DNA of 14,600 nt from Thermodesulfovibrio sp. (GTDB lineage: Bacteria > Nitrospirota > Thermodesulfovibrionia > Thermodesulfovibrionales > JdFR-85). The notes under the pieces are model-generated. The model was not told the origin of the DNA. It saw only the letters and a list, made by a program, of their open reading frames with translations, and did no database searches. The stretch spans positions 1 through 14,600 of the forward strand of contig JALUAR010000138.1 in the NCBI GenBank assembly GCA_027050975.1, given 5' to 3'. Both the position numbers and the translations under genes were made by a program. Each line of letters begins with the position of its first letter. Within the stretch, counting starts at the first letter, position 1. Shown here piece by piece: positions 1 to 7,930 of this stretch.

Positions 1-106
1 TAGCAATACCCGCAGAATCATAGCCACGATACTCTAAACGCTTTAGCCCTTCCAACAATAAAGGCGCCACATTTTTTTTACCTAAAATACCAACAATTCC
101 GCACAT
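1..106 (-). CDS. glmS: GlmS, glutamine--fructose-6-phosphate aminotransferase (N-terminal fragment, runs off window)
   Basis: Reading the minus strand from the ATG at 106-104 gives 35 residues beginning MCGIVGILG and continuing to LEYRGYDSAGIA. This is the hallmark N-terminus of GlmS: Cys2 becomes the N-terminal nucleophile of the class II glutamine amidotransferase domain, and the YRGYDSAG motif is nearly invariant. The enzyme makes glucosamine-6-phosphate from fructose-6-phosphate and glutamine in the cytoplasm, the first step toward peptidoglycan and lipopolysaccharide amino sugars. Only the start is in the window. Codons look more AT-rich (TTA, AAA, TTG) than in the genes to the right. 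There is no room for an ordinary upstream region, because the start codon abuts the 5' end of an oppositely oriented lipoprotein frame. The fragment may come from another genome or from a rearrangement. The family call is very safe; its linkage to the rest is doubtful. Confidence 0.9.
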   Translation of the reverse strand, partial: MCGIVGILGKKNVAPLLLEGLKRLEYRGYDSAGIA

Positions 107-109
107 AAA

Positions 110-1477
110 ATATCTTTCTTATTTTTAATAGCGTTTATCTTTGTTTCCTGCTCTAAAAAGCAAGACCTTAGCAAATATCCCATTCTTGGCGTAGAGCCTA
201 TAAACAGTATCAATATCTTTGAGGACCATTCTGAACTGCTTGTTGAGTGGATAAAAAAGGGATATAAAAACTGTGTTTTGGTTAATGTTGATCAGCACGA
301 CGACTTAAGGTTTATTCCGGAGTATAAAATTCAGCGACTCAGAGAATATACTAAAAAAGGACTCATAGATGAAATTAATAAATCGCACGACAGAGGCGCT
401 AACAGCCTGTTTACGGTTGCTGATTTTATATTTGCTGCTTATAAACTTGGCATAATAAAGAAACTCTACTGGGTATCTCCTTCTGGATTCCTTGAGTGGG
501 ATGACATTGAGAAAGGAGCAGCAGCCTTTCTCAGGGCCTTTGGCTATTCTGAGGATATAATAAAGACCTTCAAAAAAGATGGTAAGGTTGTAAAAGGTAA
601 AATCTTCGGGCTTGAGGTGGTTCTGACATCAATACGAAACCTTCCTCACATTAAAGAGCCAGTTCTTTTCAGTGTGGATGTTGATTATTTTCCAAATGCC
701 ATTAGAAAAAAGAAAAAAAGGGATCTGGAATTTTTTAAAGAGTTTTTTTACTATCTGAGAGAAAAGAATATACATATCAGAGATCTTGGTGTTGCCTATT
801 CCGTAAATGGTGGTTATACAGAGGCAGTGTATAGATATATTGGCGATGAACTGATTTATCTTTTAAAACATCCTGAAATTGCAAGTAGTGGTGATTTCCC
901 AGAAGTATGGAGATATAGAGAAAGGGGATTTGTGCTTTTCAGAAAAGGACAGTACAGTGATGCCATGAAGGTTTTTAGTGAGGCTTTGTTGAAGTATCCG
1001 GATGAGCCATCGCTTATTGCTGGAAAGGCTGCAGTTTTAGTCCTTTCAGGTGAGCACAAGGAAGCATTGCCTTTAATCAAAGGATTGATCGAGACCTTTC
1101 CGGAATATTCATACCTGTATGTTTATCTTGGTAGAATCCTCGGAGACAGAAAAGACCTGCGTGGAGCAAGGGGCTATCTTGAAGAATTTCTCAAGATTCA
1201 GCCAGCTTCGTACTATGGATTAATAACATACGGAAATGTCCTTTATGATAATGATAGGGATCATGAAGCCCTTGTCTTTTATAATAAAATTCTCACCATG
1301 TACGAGGATGTTAACGCTTATATGTACGGAGGTGATGCTCTTTTTCATCTTAAAAGGTTTCAGGAAGCGAGGGAGTATTACCTGAAGGGGCTTGGTCTAC
1401 TCAACGAGGTTGGATACCGTTCTTTGCGAAACTATCCGGAGTCTGTAAGGAATATGAGATATCTGGGATTGATGTAG
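110..1477 (+). CDS. TPR-repeat lipoprotein with an arginase-like N-terminal domain; start codon missing (5' truncated)
   Basis: The open frame runs back to the TAA at 83-85, but no ATG, GTG or TTG lies between it and the hydrophobic signal. The first usable-looking codons at 110 read ISFLFLIAFIFVSC, a lipoprotein signal h-region with its lipobox Cys at 149-151. A later TTG at 278 would remove the signal and begin inside a conserved stretch, so I reject it. Numbering from codon 110, residues 57-65 hold a DQHDD motif and about 188-194 hold SVDVDYF. Paired DxHxD and DxDxF motifs recall the arginase/deacetylase fold and UPF0489-type proteins; this is a resemblance only. From about residue 268 onward, four or so TPR-like helical pairs follow (for example GQYSDAMKVFSEALLKYP and QEAREYYLKGL). 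It probably sits lipid-anchored in the envelope as a scaffold or metal-dependent enzyme. The missing start agrees with a junction at 104-112. Confidence 0.65.
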   Translation: MSFLFLIAFIFVSCSKKQDLSKYPILGVEPINSINIFEDHSELLVEWIKKGYKNCVLVNVDQHDDLRFIPEYKIQRLREYTKKGLIDEINKSHDRGANSLFTVADFIFAAYKLGIIKKLYWVSPSGFLEWDDIEKGAAAFLRAFGYSEDIIKTFKKDGKVVKGKIFGLEVVLTSIRNLPHIKEPVLFSVDVDYFPNAIRKKKKRDLEFFKEFFYYLREKNIHIRDLGVAYSVNGGYTEAVYRYIGDELIYLLKHPEIASSGDFPEVWRYRERGFVLFRKGQYSDAMKVFSEALLKYPDEPSLIAGKAAVLVLSGEHKEALPLIKGLIETFPEYSYLYVYLGRILGDRKDLRGARGYLEEFLKIQPASYYGLITYGNVLYDNDRDHEALVFYNKILTMYEDVNAYMYGGDALFHLKRFQEAREYYLKGLGLLNEVGYRSLRNYPESVRNMRYLGLM

Positions 1478-1483
1478 TATAAT
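1478..1483 (+). promoter_or_regulatory. Candidate -10 box before the ABC operon
   Basis: A perfect TATAAT lies just after the stop codon of the TPR lipoprotein, 20 bases before the ATG at 1504. No good -35 hexamer stands 16-18 bases upstream, so this is a weak prediction. A 12-base direct repeat (ATATCTGGGATT at 1459-1470 and 1486-1497) flanks it. Confidence 0.3.
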
Positions 1484-1503
1484 TAATATCTGGGATTCTT
1501 CAT

Positions 1504-2274
1504 ATGAAACAATTCTGGCCTCTTTTTAAAAAGGAACTGAGGACTTACTTTACCTCGCCAATCTTTTATATTGTTGGTGCTGTCTTTCTGGCACTAACAG
1601 GATATTTTTTCATTAACTCCATCATAAACTACAGCCGAATGGGTATTCAGCTGTCTGGCTCTGGTAATCCTATTGAAAATTTTAACCCCACCACTGTAGT
1701 GATGAAGCCTCTGTTTAATACCATGGGCACCATATTCATTCTCCTTACACCTCTCATTACAATGCGACTTATGGCAGAGGAGAAGAAGGCAAGGACAATG
1801 GAGTTACTCATGACCTCGCCTGTATCAATAACCGCAATCGTTGCTGCCAAGTATCTTGCGGCATGGATAATATACTCTATAGTGATACTCTCAACATTGT
1901 ACATGCCCTTTGTAATAAACTATTACTCCTCTGTTGTATGGACGCAAATATTTACAGGCTATCTGGGCGTGCTCTTGCTTGGTGCCTCAATGATGGCTGT
2001 GGGTCTTTTCTGTTCATCCCTTACGGACAAACAGATTATTGCAGCAGTACTTACAATCGGCATACTGGTTATATTCTGGTTCATTGGCGGTGTTCTTGGC
2101 TCTGCCAGTGAGGAGCTTACACGAATAATGCGAGGGCTCTCCCTGTTTGCTCACTTTGATGCACTGACAGATGGGCTCTTTGACCTGAGAGATATTGTGT
2201 ATTTATTGAGTTTCTCTATCGTTGCCCTCTTTATAACTCACAGGGTTATTGATATGAGCAGGTGGAAAGGGTAA
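1504..2274 (+). CDS. ABC-2 type permease (GldF-like)
   Basis: This 256-residue protein looks like the membrane subunit of an ABC-2 type exporter. It begins with KELRTYFTSPIFYIV, the amphipathic lead-in and first helix typical of GldF/CcmB-like permeases. The cytoplasmic segment LITMRLMAEEKKARTMELLMTSP (about residues 81-103) carries the RxxAEExxxxTxELLxxxP pattern that marks this permease family and is thought to contact the ATPase. About six transmembrane segments are visible, with a short C-terminal tail ending MSRWKG. The matching ATPase is encoded at 5646-6578, and a GldG-like partner follows directly. In Bacteroidetes GldA/F/G supports gliding, but homologues occur in many non-gliding bacteria and the substrate is unknown. 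No strong ribosome-binding site precedes the ATG. Family assignment is firm; the transported substrate is not predicted. Confidence 0.88.
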   Translation: MKQFWPLFKKELRTYFTSPIFYIVGAVFLALTGYFFINSIINYSRMGIQLSGSGNPIENFNPTTVVMKPLFNTMGTIFILLTPLITMRLMAEEKKARTMELLMTSPVSITAIVAAKYLAAWIIYSIVILSTLYMPFVINYYSSVVWTQIFTGYLGVLLLGASMMAVGLFCSSLTDKQIIAAVLTIGILVIFWFIGGVLGSASEELTRIMRGLSLFAHFDALTDGLFDLRDIVYLLSFSIVALFITHRVIDMSRWKG

Positions 2275-2276
2275 AG

Positions 2277-3776
2277 ATGAGGGGTACGATTCAGAAGTTG
2301 ATAGGTCTGATAGGGACTGTATCTGCACTGATAGCCATCGGGTTGGGGTTATATGCACCTGCAAAATCTGTATTGATAGGTCTGCTATCAGCCTTTGCCC
2401 TCTTGTGTCTTGGTCTGTTTTTCTTCTCCTATTTCAAGGCGCTCAGGGAATTTTCCAGAAAGCGATCAACGCAGTTGGGCCTGAACAGCCTTCTGATGGT
2501 CATCTCTTTTGTTTTTATTGTAATTATGATTAATCTGATCGTGTCTCTATACTACTTCCGATACGACCTGTCAGCTACAAGGAGTTTCACCCTCTCACCT
2601 CAGACAGAAAACATAGTAAAAAAACTTGATAGGGAACTCCGTATACTTGCATTTATACAGATAGCAGACAGGCCATACAAGAACCTTGCTGCCCTTCTTG
2701 AGGGATATAGATATATCAACCACAAGATTACCTACAGTATTTATGACCTTGACTCTGTGCCTGCCATTGCCCAGAGGTATGATGTGCAGAAATATAACAC
2801 AACGGTAATTACCGATGGAGACAGATATGTTCGGCTTGACGGGGTGGATGAGGAGACCATTACAAACGGAATCATAAGGATAACCAGAAAGGAGACCAGG
2901 AAGATATACTTCCTGCAGGGGCATGGTGAACACTCTATTAAGGATGATAAAAGAAGAGGAATTAAAAAGGCGGTTGAGTCTTTAAGGGCTATGGGATACG
3001 AGGTGCAGGCATTGAACCTTGCTGCCGTAGAAAAGGTGCCAGAGGATGCCTCATTGGTGGTTATTGCAGGCCCGAGGATAGCTATTAACAATGGAGAGAT
3101 GGAGCGGCTCAGGAGGTATGCAAAAAATGGAAGAATTCTCCTGCTCCTTGACAGCGATGGAAACAGGATGGAGGATTTCCTGATGGGCTTTGCTCTTGCT
3201 TTTTACAATGGGCTAATAGTGGACCCTGAAAACAACCTTGCCGGTGCAGACCCCACAGTGCCAGTGGTTACAGAGTATCCTCCAACACCGATTACAGAGC
3301 ACTTCACACTCACAACTGTCTATCCTACTGTGATGGCTATTGTAAAGAATGCCGGTCTTGGGATGTGGTATGAATACATTCCACTTGTCAGGTCGTCCGA
3401 GAAGAGCTGGGTCGAGACTGACAGCCTCTCAATGCCTGTTTTTAACAAAGACAGAGACAGGAAAGGCCCTCAGAATATTGCCATGCTTGTCAGGGTAAGG
3501 GAAGGCGCTGGCAGGTTTGTTGTGTTTGGTGATTCCGATTTTATAACAAACGAGTATATAGATATCTCCGGTAATGGCAATCTCTTCAGGAATGTAGTTA
3601 GTTATCTTGTGGGTGAGGCAGACCTTGTGAATACCGAACCACAGAGAACTGATTATGTGCCACTTTATATTACTGATACACAGGCGAAACAGATCATGTA
3701 TCTCTTTGTGGTTGGGCTACCACTGGTGATTGGACTCTTGGGGATAGTTGTCTGGCTTAGAAGGAGGAGGCTGTAG
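2277..3776 (+). CDS. GldG-like ABC transporter accessory protein
   Basis: About 499 residues with a GldG/intramembrane-partner layout. Three hydrophobic segments lie within the first 100 residues, followed by a large extracytoplasmic domain and one C-terminal helix (IMYLFVVGLPLVIGLLGIVVWL) ending in a basic RRRRL anchor. The soluble part begins with LSATRSFTLSPQTENIVKKLDRELRI, and LSxxTxxxLSxxTxxxLxxL is the usual GldG signature. It also holds YFLQGHGEHSI and SLVVIAGP, typical of the GATase-like fold of these proteins. I choose ATG 2277 over GTG 2262 because GGAAAGGG sits 5-9 bases upstream of 2277, whereas 2262 lies inside the preceding gene without a site of its own. The protein follows its permease with no gap, as in gldF-gldG pairs, and probably forms part of the same membrane complex. 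Confidence 0.85.
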   Translation: MRGTIQKLIGLIGTVSALIAIGLGLYAPAKSVLIGLLSAFALLCLGLFFFSYFKALREFSRKRSTQLGLNSLLMVISFVFIVIMINLIVSLYYFRYDLSATRSFTLSPQTENIVKKLDRELRILAFIQIADRPYKNLAALLEGYRYINHKITYSIYDLDSVPAIAQRYDVQKYNTTVITDGDRYVRLDGVDEETITNGIIRITRKETRKIYFLQGHGEHSIKDDKRRGIKKAVESLRAMGYEVQALNLAAVEKVPEDASLVVIAGPRIAINNGEMERLRRYAKNGRILLLLDSDGNRMEDFLMGFALAFYNGLIVDPENNLAGADPTVPVVTEYPPTPITEHFTLTTVYPTVMAIVKNAGLGMWYEYIPLVRSSEKSWVETDSLSMPVFNKDRDRKGPQNIAMLVRVREGAGRFVVFGDSDFITNEYIDISGNGNLFRNVVSYLVGEADLVNTEPQRTDYVPLYITDTQAKQIMYLFVVGLPLVIGLLGIVVWLRRRRL

Positions 3777-5128
3777 TGCGTTTCAAGGGCTCAGTTATCC
3801 TTGTTCTGATAGCAGTGGTGATTGGGGTATTTTACTTTTTCTATTTTCTGCCCCATCAGCAGAGGATAGAGAAGGAAAAGGAATTAAAGGAGAGACTCTT
3901 TGACGTCCCTGTTGATGAGATTGACTATATAAAGATTATAAAGGGTAAGGATGAGTTTGAGTTAAAAAGGACCGGTAACTCCTGGGTAATAACAAGACCA
4001 AAAAGATTACTTGCTGACGAGGCAATAATCTCAATGATGATTGATATTCTGAACAGAGAAAAGGTAAAGAAGGTGGTAAGCACTGATATTAACAAGGCTA
4101 CAGAGTTTGGTCTGGAACCGCCTTATATATATGCCTTTTTTGGTCATAGAGGCAGAATAGATGAGTTTTTCGTGGGACGACCGAGCCCTTCGGGAGCAGG
4201 AGTCTATCTTTACAGAAGGGGACTTGATGCCATCTTCCTTGTCTCAGAGGATGTGGCATCTGCCCTGAGCCATGATCTCTATTCACTTAGAAAGAAGGAG
4301 CCCTTTGTCTTTGACAAAAACCATTTGAAAAGAATTGTTATAAGAAGAAAGAAGGATACGCTGGATCTTTCAAAGACATCCCGCGGGTGGTTTATGAGGA
4401 GCCCCCTTGAGGGCAGATGCAGCCTGAGGAATGTACTCAAACTCATTGAGGATATTGCCATGGTGAGAGCTGATGAGTTCTTTGATGACAGTGTCCCTGA
4501 CCCATCTGATTACCTAAAGAGTGCAAAGATAGAGCTTGTTGAAGACAGTGGCAGGACAGTGGATATAGATGTCTATTTCTGGGGCACCTCAATTGACAGG
4601 GGAATAGTGGTTTATCAGCACGGGCTTTCCTACTATGCAAGGGTTGGCAGGGATTTCTGGAACAACATCCATCAGGATGCCTCATCATTCAGGTATCGAA
4701 ATCTCTTTGATTTCAAACCTGAGGAGGCATTCAAAATAGCGGTGAAAAAGGACAAAGAGTCTCTGCTAATTGAGAGGAAAGACGGGAAGTGGGTGTATAA
4801 AGATAGACCGCTTGATGATACAATGGTTGAGGAGTTTATGGAGTTACTGAATGACATGGAGGCATACAGGCTTATTGAAAAGGAAAAGCTAAAAAAAGGT
4901 AAGGAGAGTTTTAGCCTGACTGTGTGGGGAAGGCAGGGCAATATCCTTGGGGTATTGAAAGTATATGGTGAGGCACCTCGTGATAGTTTTGCCTTTTCAG
5001 AGGAAGCAGAACTCAAGACCTACTATGCAGAGAGCACCAACCTTGCGGATAAGGTGATTGTGACAAACCTTCAGATGAATGATATATACGAGACAATAAA
5101 GAAGACCATAACGGAGGTGGATAGATGA
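3776..5128 (+). CDS. DUF4340-like protein with three internal repeats
   Basis: A 450-residue protein with one N-terminal membrane helix (residues 6-25), then a periplasmic region. It starts at GTG 3776, sharing its first base with the stop codon of the gldG-like gene, and has a strong AAGGAGGAGG site at 3761-3770. The soluble part consists of three related units of about 130 residues. Each has a beta strand pair, a Trp-centred motif (W70 in GNSWVITRP, W205 in RGWFMRSP, W339 in GKWVYKDRP), a helix holding D/L-rich residues and a second beta section. DUF4340 proteins commonly follow gldG-like genes and are presumed envelope components of the same transporter; no reaction is known. The next gene overlaps by ATGA. 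Family call rests on gene order plus the repeated W-x-[IVM]...P pattern. Confidence 0.78.
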   Translation: MRFKGSVILVLIAVVIGVFYFFYFLPHQQRIEKEKELKERLFDVPVDEIDYIKIIKGKDEFELKRTGNSWVITRPKRLLADEAIISMMIDILNREKVKKVVSTDINKATEFGLEPPYIYAFFGHRGRIDEFFVGRPSPSGAGVYLYRRGLDAIFLVSEDVASALSHDLYSLRKKEPFVFDKNHLKRIVIRRKKDTLDLSKTSRGWFMRSPLEGRCSLRNVLKLIEDIAMVRADEFFDDSVPDPSDYLKSAKIELVEDSGRTVDIDVYFWGTSIDRGIVVYQHGLSYYARVGRDFWNNIHQDASSFRYRNLFDFKPEEAFKIAVKKDKESLLIERKDGKWVYKDRPLDDTMVEEFMELLNDMEAYRLIEKEKLKKGKESFSLTVWGRQGNILGVLKVYGEAPRDSFAFSEEAELKTYYAESTNLADKVIVTNLQMNDIYETIKKTITEVDR

Positions 5129-5649
5129 GATATTTTAAAATAACGCTTTTGCTCGCGATAGCTGCTCTGGTAGCGGCATGTAGCGGGGAGGCGAGAAAGG
5201 CAGAGAATGTGGTCACCATGTACAACAAGGTTCTCATAGACGCCTATCTGAGGCCTGAGCCAAAACTTATGGAACTCTTTGTCTCAAATCGTGAGTATGT
5301 GAGAATAGAGAGTTATATTTTTTATCTTCTGAAGAACAACAAGATCCTTAAGTGTGACCTGAAGGAACTCACCTTTGAGGATGTAAAAATTAAAGATGAT
5401 ACGGCGGAGGTATATACTAAAGAGAGATGGAAGTACAGATATCTTGACTCACGCACCCGTAAACCGGTATCCAGGGAGTATGAGATTTTATACTCAAATA
5501 TCTATCATCTCAAGAAAGAGAAGGAGCGTTGGGTTGTAGACAGGCTTGATACAAAGGAGATAGGAGGCGACACAGAGACAAAGGACCAGGAAGAACTGAG
5601 AAAGATGCACGAGAGGCTCTTTAAGGAGATGGAGAAAAAGAAGAAATGA
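5125..5649 (+). CDS. Small lipoprotein, possibly NTF2-like fold
   Basis: A 174-residue predicted lipoprotein. The signal MRYFKITLLLAIAALVAAC ends in a clear lipobox with Cys19. The mature part starts with the helix EARKAENVVTMYNKVLIDAY, then alternating strands including AEVYTKERWKYRYLD and YSNIYHLKKEKERWVVDRLD. A helix followed by a curved sheet with paired Trp-rich strands resembles NTF2/ARC6-like domains, but I cannot name the family. The end is a Lys/Glu-rich helix (EELRKMHERLFKEMEKKKK). GGAGG at 5113-5117 precedes the ATG by 7 bases, and both ends overlap neighbours by ATGA, implying translational coupling with the DUF4340-like gene and the ATPase. It is likely an envelope accessory of the ABC machine. 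Confidence 0.75.
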   Translation: MRYFKITLLLAIAALVAACSGEARKAENVVTMYNKVLIDAYLRPEPKLMELFVSNREYVRIESYIFYLLKNNKILKCDLKELTFEDVKIKDDTAEVYTKERWKYRYLDSRTRKPVSREYEILYSNIYHLKKEKERWVVDRLDTKEIGGDTETKDQEELRKMHERLFKEMEKKKK

Positions 5650-6578
5650 TCTCTGTTAATAGTGTAACTAAAAGATTTGGTGAAAGAGTGGCGGTTAACA
5701 ACGTCTCCTTTACTGTAGAGACCGGAGAGATAATGGGATTCCTTGGCCCTAATGGTGCAGGCAAAACCACAACCATGAGAATAATTACAGGATATATGCC
5801 CCCAACAGAGGGCTCGGTCAGAGTTAATGATATGGATGTGTTTGAACATCCCTATGAGGTTAAAAGAATTATAGGCTATATGCCCGAGCATCCGCCACTT
5901 TACCTTGAGATGACGGTAAAGGAGTATCTGAGGTTTGCTGCTGAACTCAGGGGCCTCAGAGGACAAAGAATAAAAGAGGCTATTGACAGAGTGGTTGAAC
6001 TATGTGGTATATCCCATGTTTTTAACCGTCTGGTAGGTAATCTTTCCAAGGGCTACCGTCAGAGAGTAGGGCTTGCTCAGGCTCTTGTGCATGATCCAGA
6101 AGTACTTGTACTTGATGAGCCCACTGTGGGGCTTGACCCAAGACAAATTGTGGAGATACGACAGTTAATAAAAGACCTTGGTAAAGACAAGACAGTGATA
6201 CTCAGTACGCATATATTACAGGAGGTTACAACCATATGTGACTCCGTAACGATAATCAACAACGGTAAAGTGGTTGCTTCAGATAAGATAGAAAACCTTT
6301 CCAGACGTTTTGCCGAAAAGCTCTCAATACTGATAAGGGTCAGGAGACCTGAAGTGATTGACATAGATAAAATACGGGCTATTGAGGGCGTGGAAAATGT
6401 ACAGTGGAGCGATGAAAAAAGCCTGAGAGTCTATCTTTCAGCAGATGTGGACATACGTGAAAGGCTGGCAGGAGAGATTTTTTCAATGTCAGCCGGACTG
6501 CTGGAGTTCAGAACAGAGACTCCCGGGCTGGAGGATATATTTATAAAAGTAGTAACAGAGGAGTTAAATGTTACTTAG
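5646..6578 (+). CDS. ABC transporter ATPase (GldA-like)
   Basis: A 310-residue nucleotide-binding subunit, the energy source for the permease encoded at 1504-2274. All ATPase motifs are visible: Walker A GPNGAGKTT (34-42), the signature LSKGYRQR (133-140), Walker B VLVLDEP (153-159), the D-loop VGLDP and switch His189 in STHILQE. The Q-loop region reads GYMPEHPPLY, the PEHxPLY form characteristic of GldA-type ATPases, which supports pairing with the GldF/GldG-like proteins. A C-terminal domain of about 90 residues (from around 215) matches the regulatory extension of ABC-2 exporter ATPases. The ATG overlaps the previous stop (ATGA), and the 3' end overlaps resB by 11 bases. Finding the ATPase last, next to resB instead of beside the permease, is unusual for this cluster. 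Confidence 0.93.
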   Translation: MISVNSVTKRFGERVAVNNVSFTVETGEIMGFLGPNGAGKTTTMRIITGYMPPTEGSVRVNDMDVFEHPYEVKRIIGYMPEHPPLYLEMTVKEYLRFAAELRGLRGQRIKEAIDRVVELCGISHVFNRLVGNLSKGYRQRVGLAQALVHDPEVLVLDEPTVGLDPRQIVEIRQLIKDLGKDKTVILSTHILQEVTTICDSVTIINNGKVVASDKIENLSRRFAEKLSILIRVRRPEVIDIDKIRAIEGVENVQWSDEKSLRVYLSADVDIRERLAGEIFSMSAGLLEFRTETPGLEDIFIKVVTEELNVT

Positions 6579-7929
6579 ACTCTGGAGAATTCTGTCATCA
6601 AGAAATGTTGCCATAATACTTCTTGTAGCAGTCACCGCGATGCTGCTTTTTGGCTCTCTTCTGCCAAATCCGAATTTTATGAGTAAAGAAGAGGTTGAGA
6701 GACTTAAGTTAGAGAAACCGATTGTTTATTTTTTGGCTGACAGATTCAATACACAGTCAATTGCAAAGGGATACATCTTCGGATTTGTTGGCATATTTTT
6801 AGTCATCTCTACTGCAGCATGTTCTATTGACAGACTTATTGAACACAGAAGACTGAAGAGGATGCCTCTGGAAGGGATTCCGCTTGAAGATTTTGACTTC
6901 ACTGTAAAGGTTAAGGATGTGGATAAATTTATAAACCATCTGAAAAATAGCCTGAGACTCCGGCGATGGTCTATAAGGGAGAGCAGAAGAGACGACAGAA
7001 TTATTATTGGAGCAGAAAAAGGAATCGCGGGATTCTGGGGATCTATACTGTTTCACGTAATATTGATTACTGTACTTTTGGGCCTTGTAATATACTATTT
7101 TGTCGGTTTTTACGGAACCATCCTTTTCACAGAGGGACAGACAAAGATTTTAACAGAGGAGAATCTTGAGAAGATTTACCGAAGGCCAATTCTTGGGGTC
7201 AGACTTCCGAGACTTGAACTCACCCTTGACCATTTCTATTCGGTTTATTGGAAGGATACAGAACCTGTTGATTACACCGCCAAGTTCTATATAAAAGACA
7301 TTGAGAAGGGCAAAACATGGGAGCAGATAATCAAGATAAATGAGCCCTTCAGATATAAGGGATTGGATTTCCTTATGGTGCTTTATGGGTTCTCTCCCAA
7401 CTTTGTGATTTACAATAAAGAGGGAAGAAAGATATTCGATGCCTATGTTGCCCTGAGTGTTGTTGAGGGTAGAGAGGATTCCTTTGATGTTCCGAAAGAA
7501 GGGCTTACATTCCGGTGTATCTTCTTTCCTGACTTCAGGGCAGACGAAAGGGGGTATTATTCTGCCACACCACTGCCGCGGAATCCTGTATTTCTTGTAA
7601 ATATCCTTAAACACGGACGGTCTCTGTACAAAGGGCTGATTGCCCTTGGTGAGGAAAAAGATGTGGGTGAGTACAGGGTCAGGCTGAATGATGTTAGATA
7701 CTGGATAACCCTTAACCTTGTGAAGGAGACAGGTATAGGGTTCTTTTTCTGGAGTTCACTCTTAGGGCTTGTGGGATTGCTCATAAGATTCCTTGACCCA
7801 GACAGGAAGGTATTCTTTGTGTATGAAAACGGGACACTTTCTGTTCTCTCCCATTCAAAGCATTTTGAAGGGATACTGAAGGAACAGACAGAGGAGATGG
7901 TCAAAGAACTGATGAAAAAGGGAGGTTAA
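6568..7929 (+). CDS. resB: ResB/Ccs1, cytochrome c biogenesis protein (system II)
   Basis: A 453-residue integral membrane protein of the ResB/Ccs1 family, which together with CcsA delivers heme to apocytochromes c outside the cytoplasmic membrane. The N-terminus RILSSRNVAIILLVAVTAMLLFGSLLPN is the standard opening, with a long first helix. A second helix follows at about 70-90 (GYIFGFVGIFLVISTAACSIDRL), a third near 155-178 (GSILFHVILITVLLGLVIYYFV), then a large extracytoplasmic domain and a last helix (GIGFFFWSSLLGLVGLLIRFLDPDRKVF), the classic ResB end. The site AGAGGAG at 6557-6563 fits the ATG. It overlaps the ATPase gene upstream and is followed after one base by ccsA, so ResB and CcsA form a coupled pair as usual. 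Length is within the normal range. Confidence 0.92.
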   Translation: MLLRLWRILSSRNVAIILLVAVTAMLLFGSLLPNPNFMSKEEVERLKLEKPIVYFLADRFNTQSIAKGYIFGFVGIFLVISTAACSIDRLIEHRRLKRMPLEGIPLEDFDFTVKVKDVDKFINHLKNSLRLRRWSIRESRRDDRIIIGAEKGIAGFWGSILFHVILITVLLGLVIYYFVGFYGTILFTEGQTKILTEENLEKIYRRPILGVRLPRLELTLDHFYSVYWKDTEPVDYTAKFYIKDIEKGKTWEQIIKINEPFRYKGLDFLMVLYGFSPNFVIYNKEGRKIFDAYVALSVVEGREDSFDVPKEGLTFRCIFFPDFRADERGYYSATPLPRNPVFLVNILKHGRSLYKGLIALGEEKDVGEYRVRLNDVRYWITLNLVKETGIGFFFWSSLLGLVGLLIRFLDPDRKVFFVYENGTLSVLSHSKHFEGILKEQTEEMVKELMKKGG

Positions 7930-7930
7930 T

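Noticed and set aside
2262..2276. GTG 2262 as the start of the gldG-like gene
   Set aside because: It lacks its own ribosome-binding site, while ATG 2277 has GGAAAGGG at proper distance; only five residues are affected.
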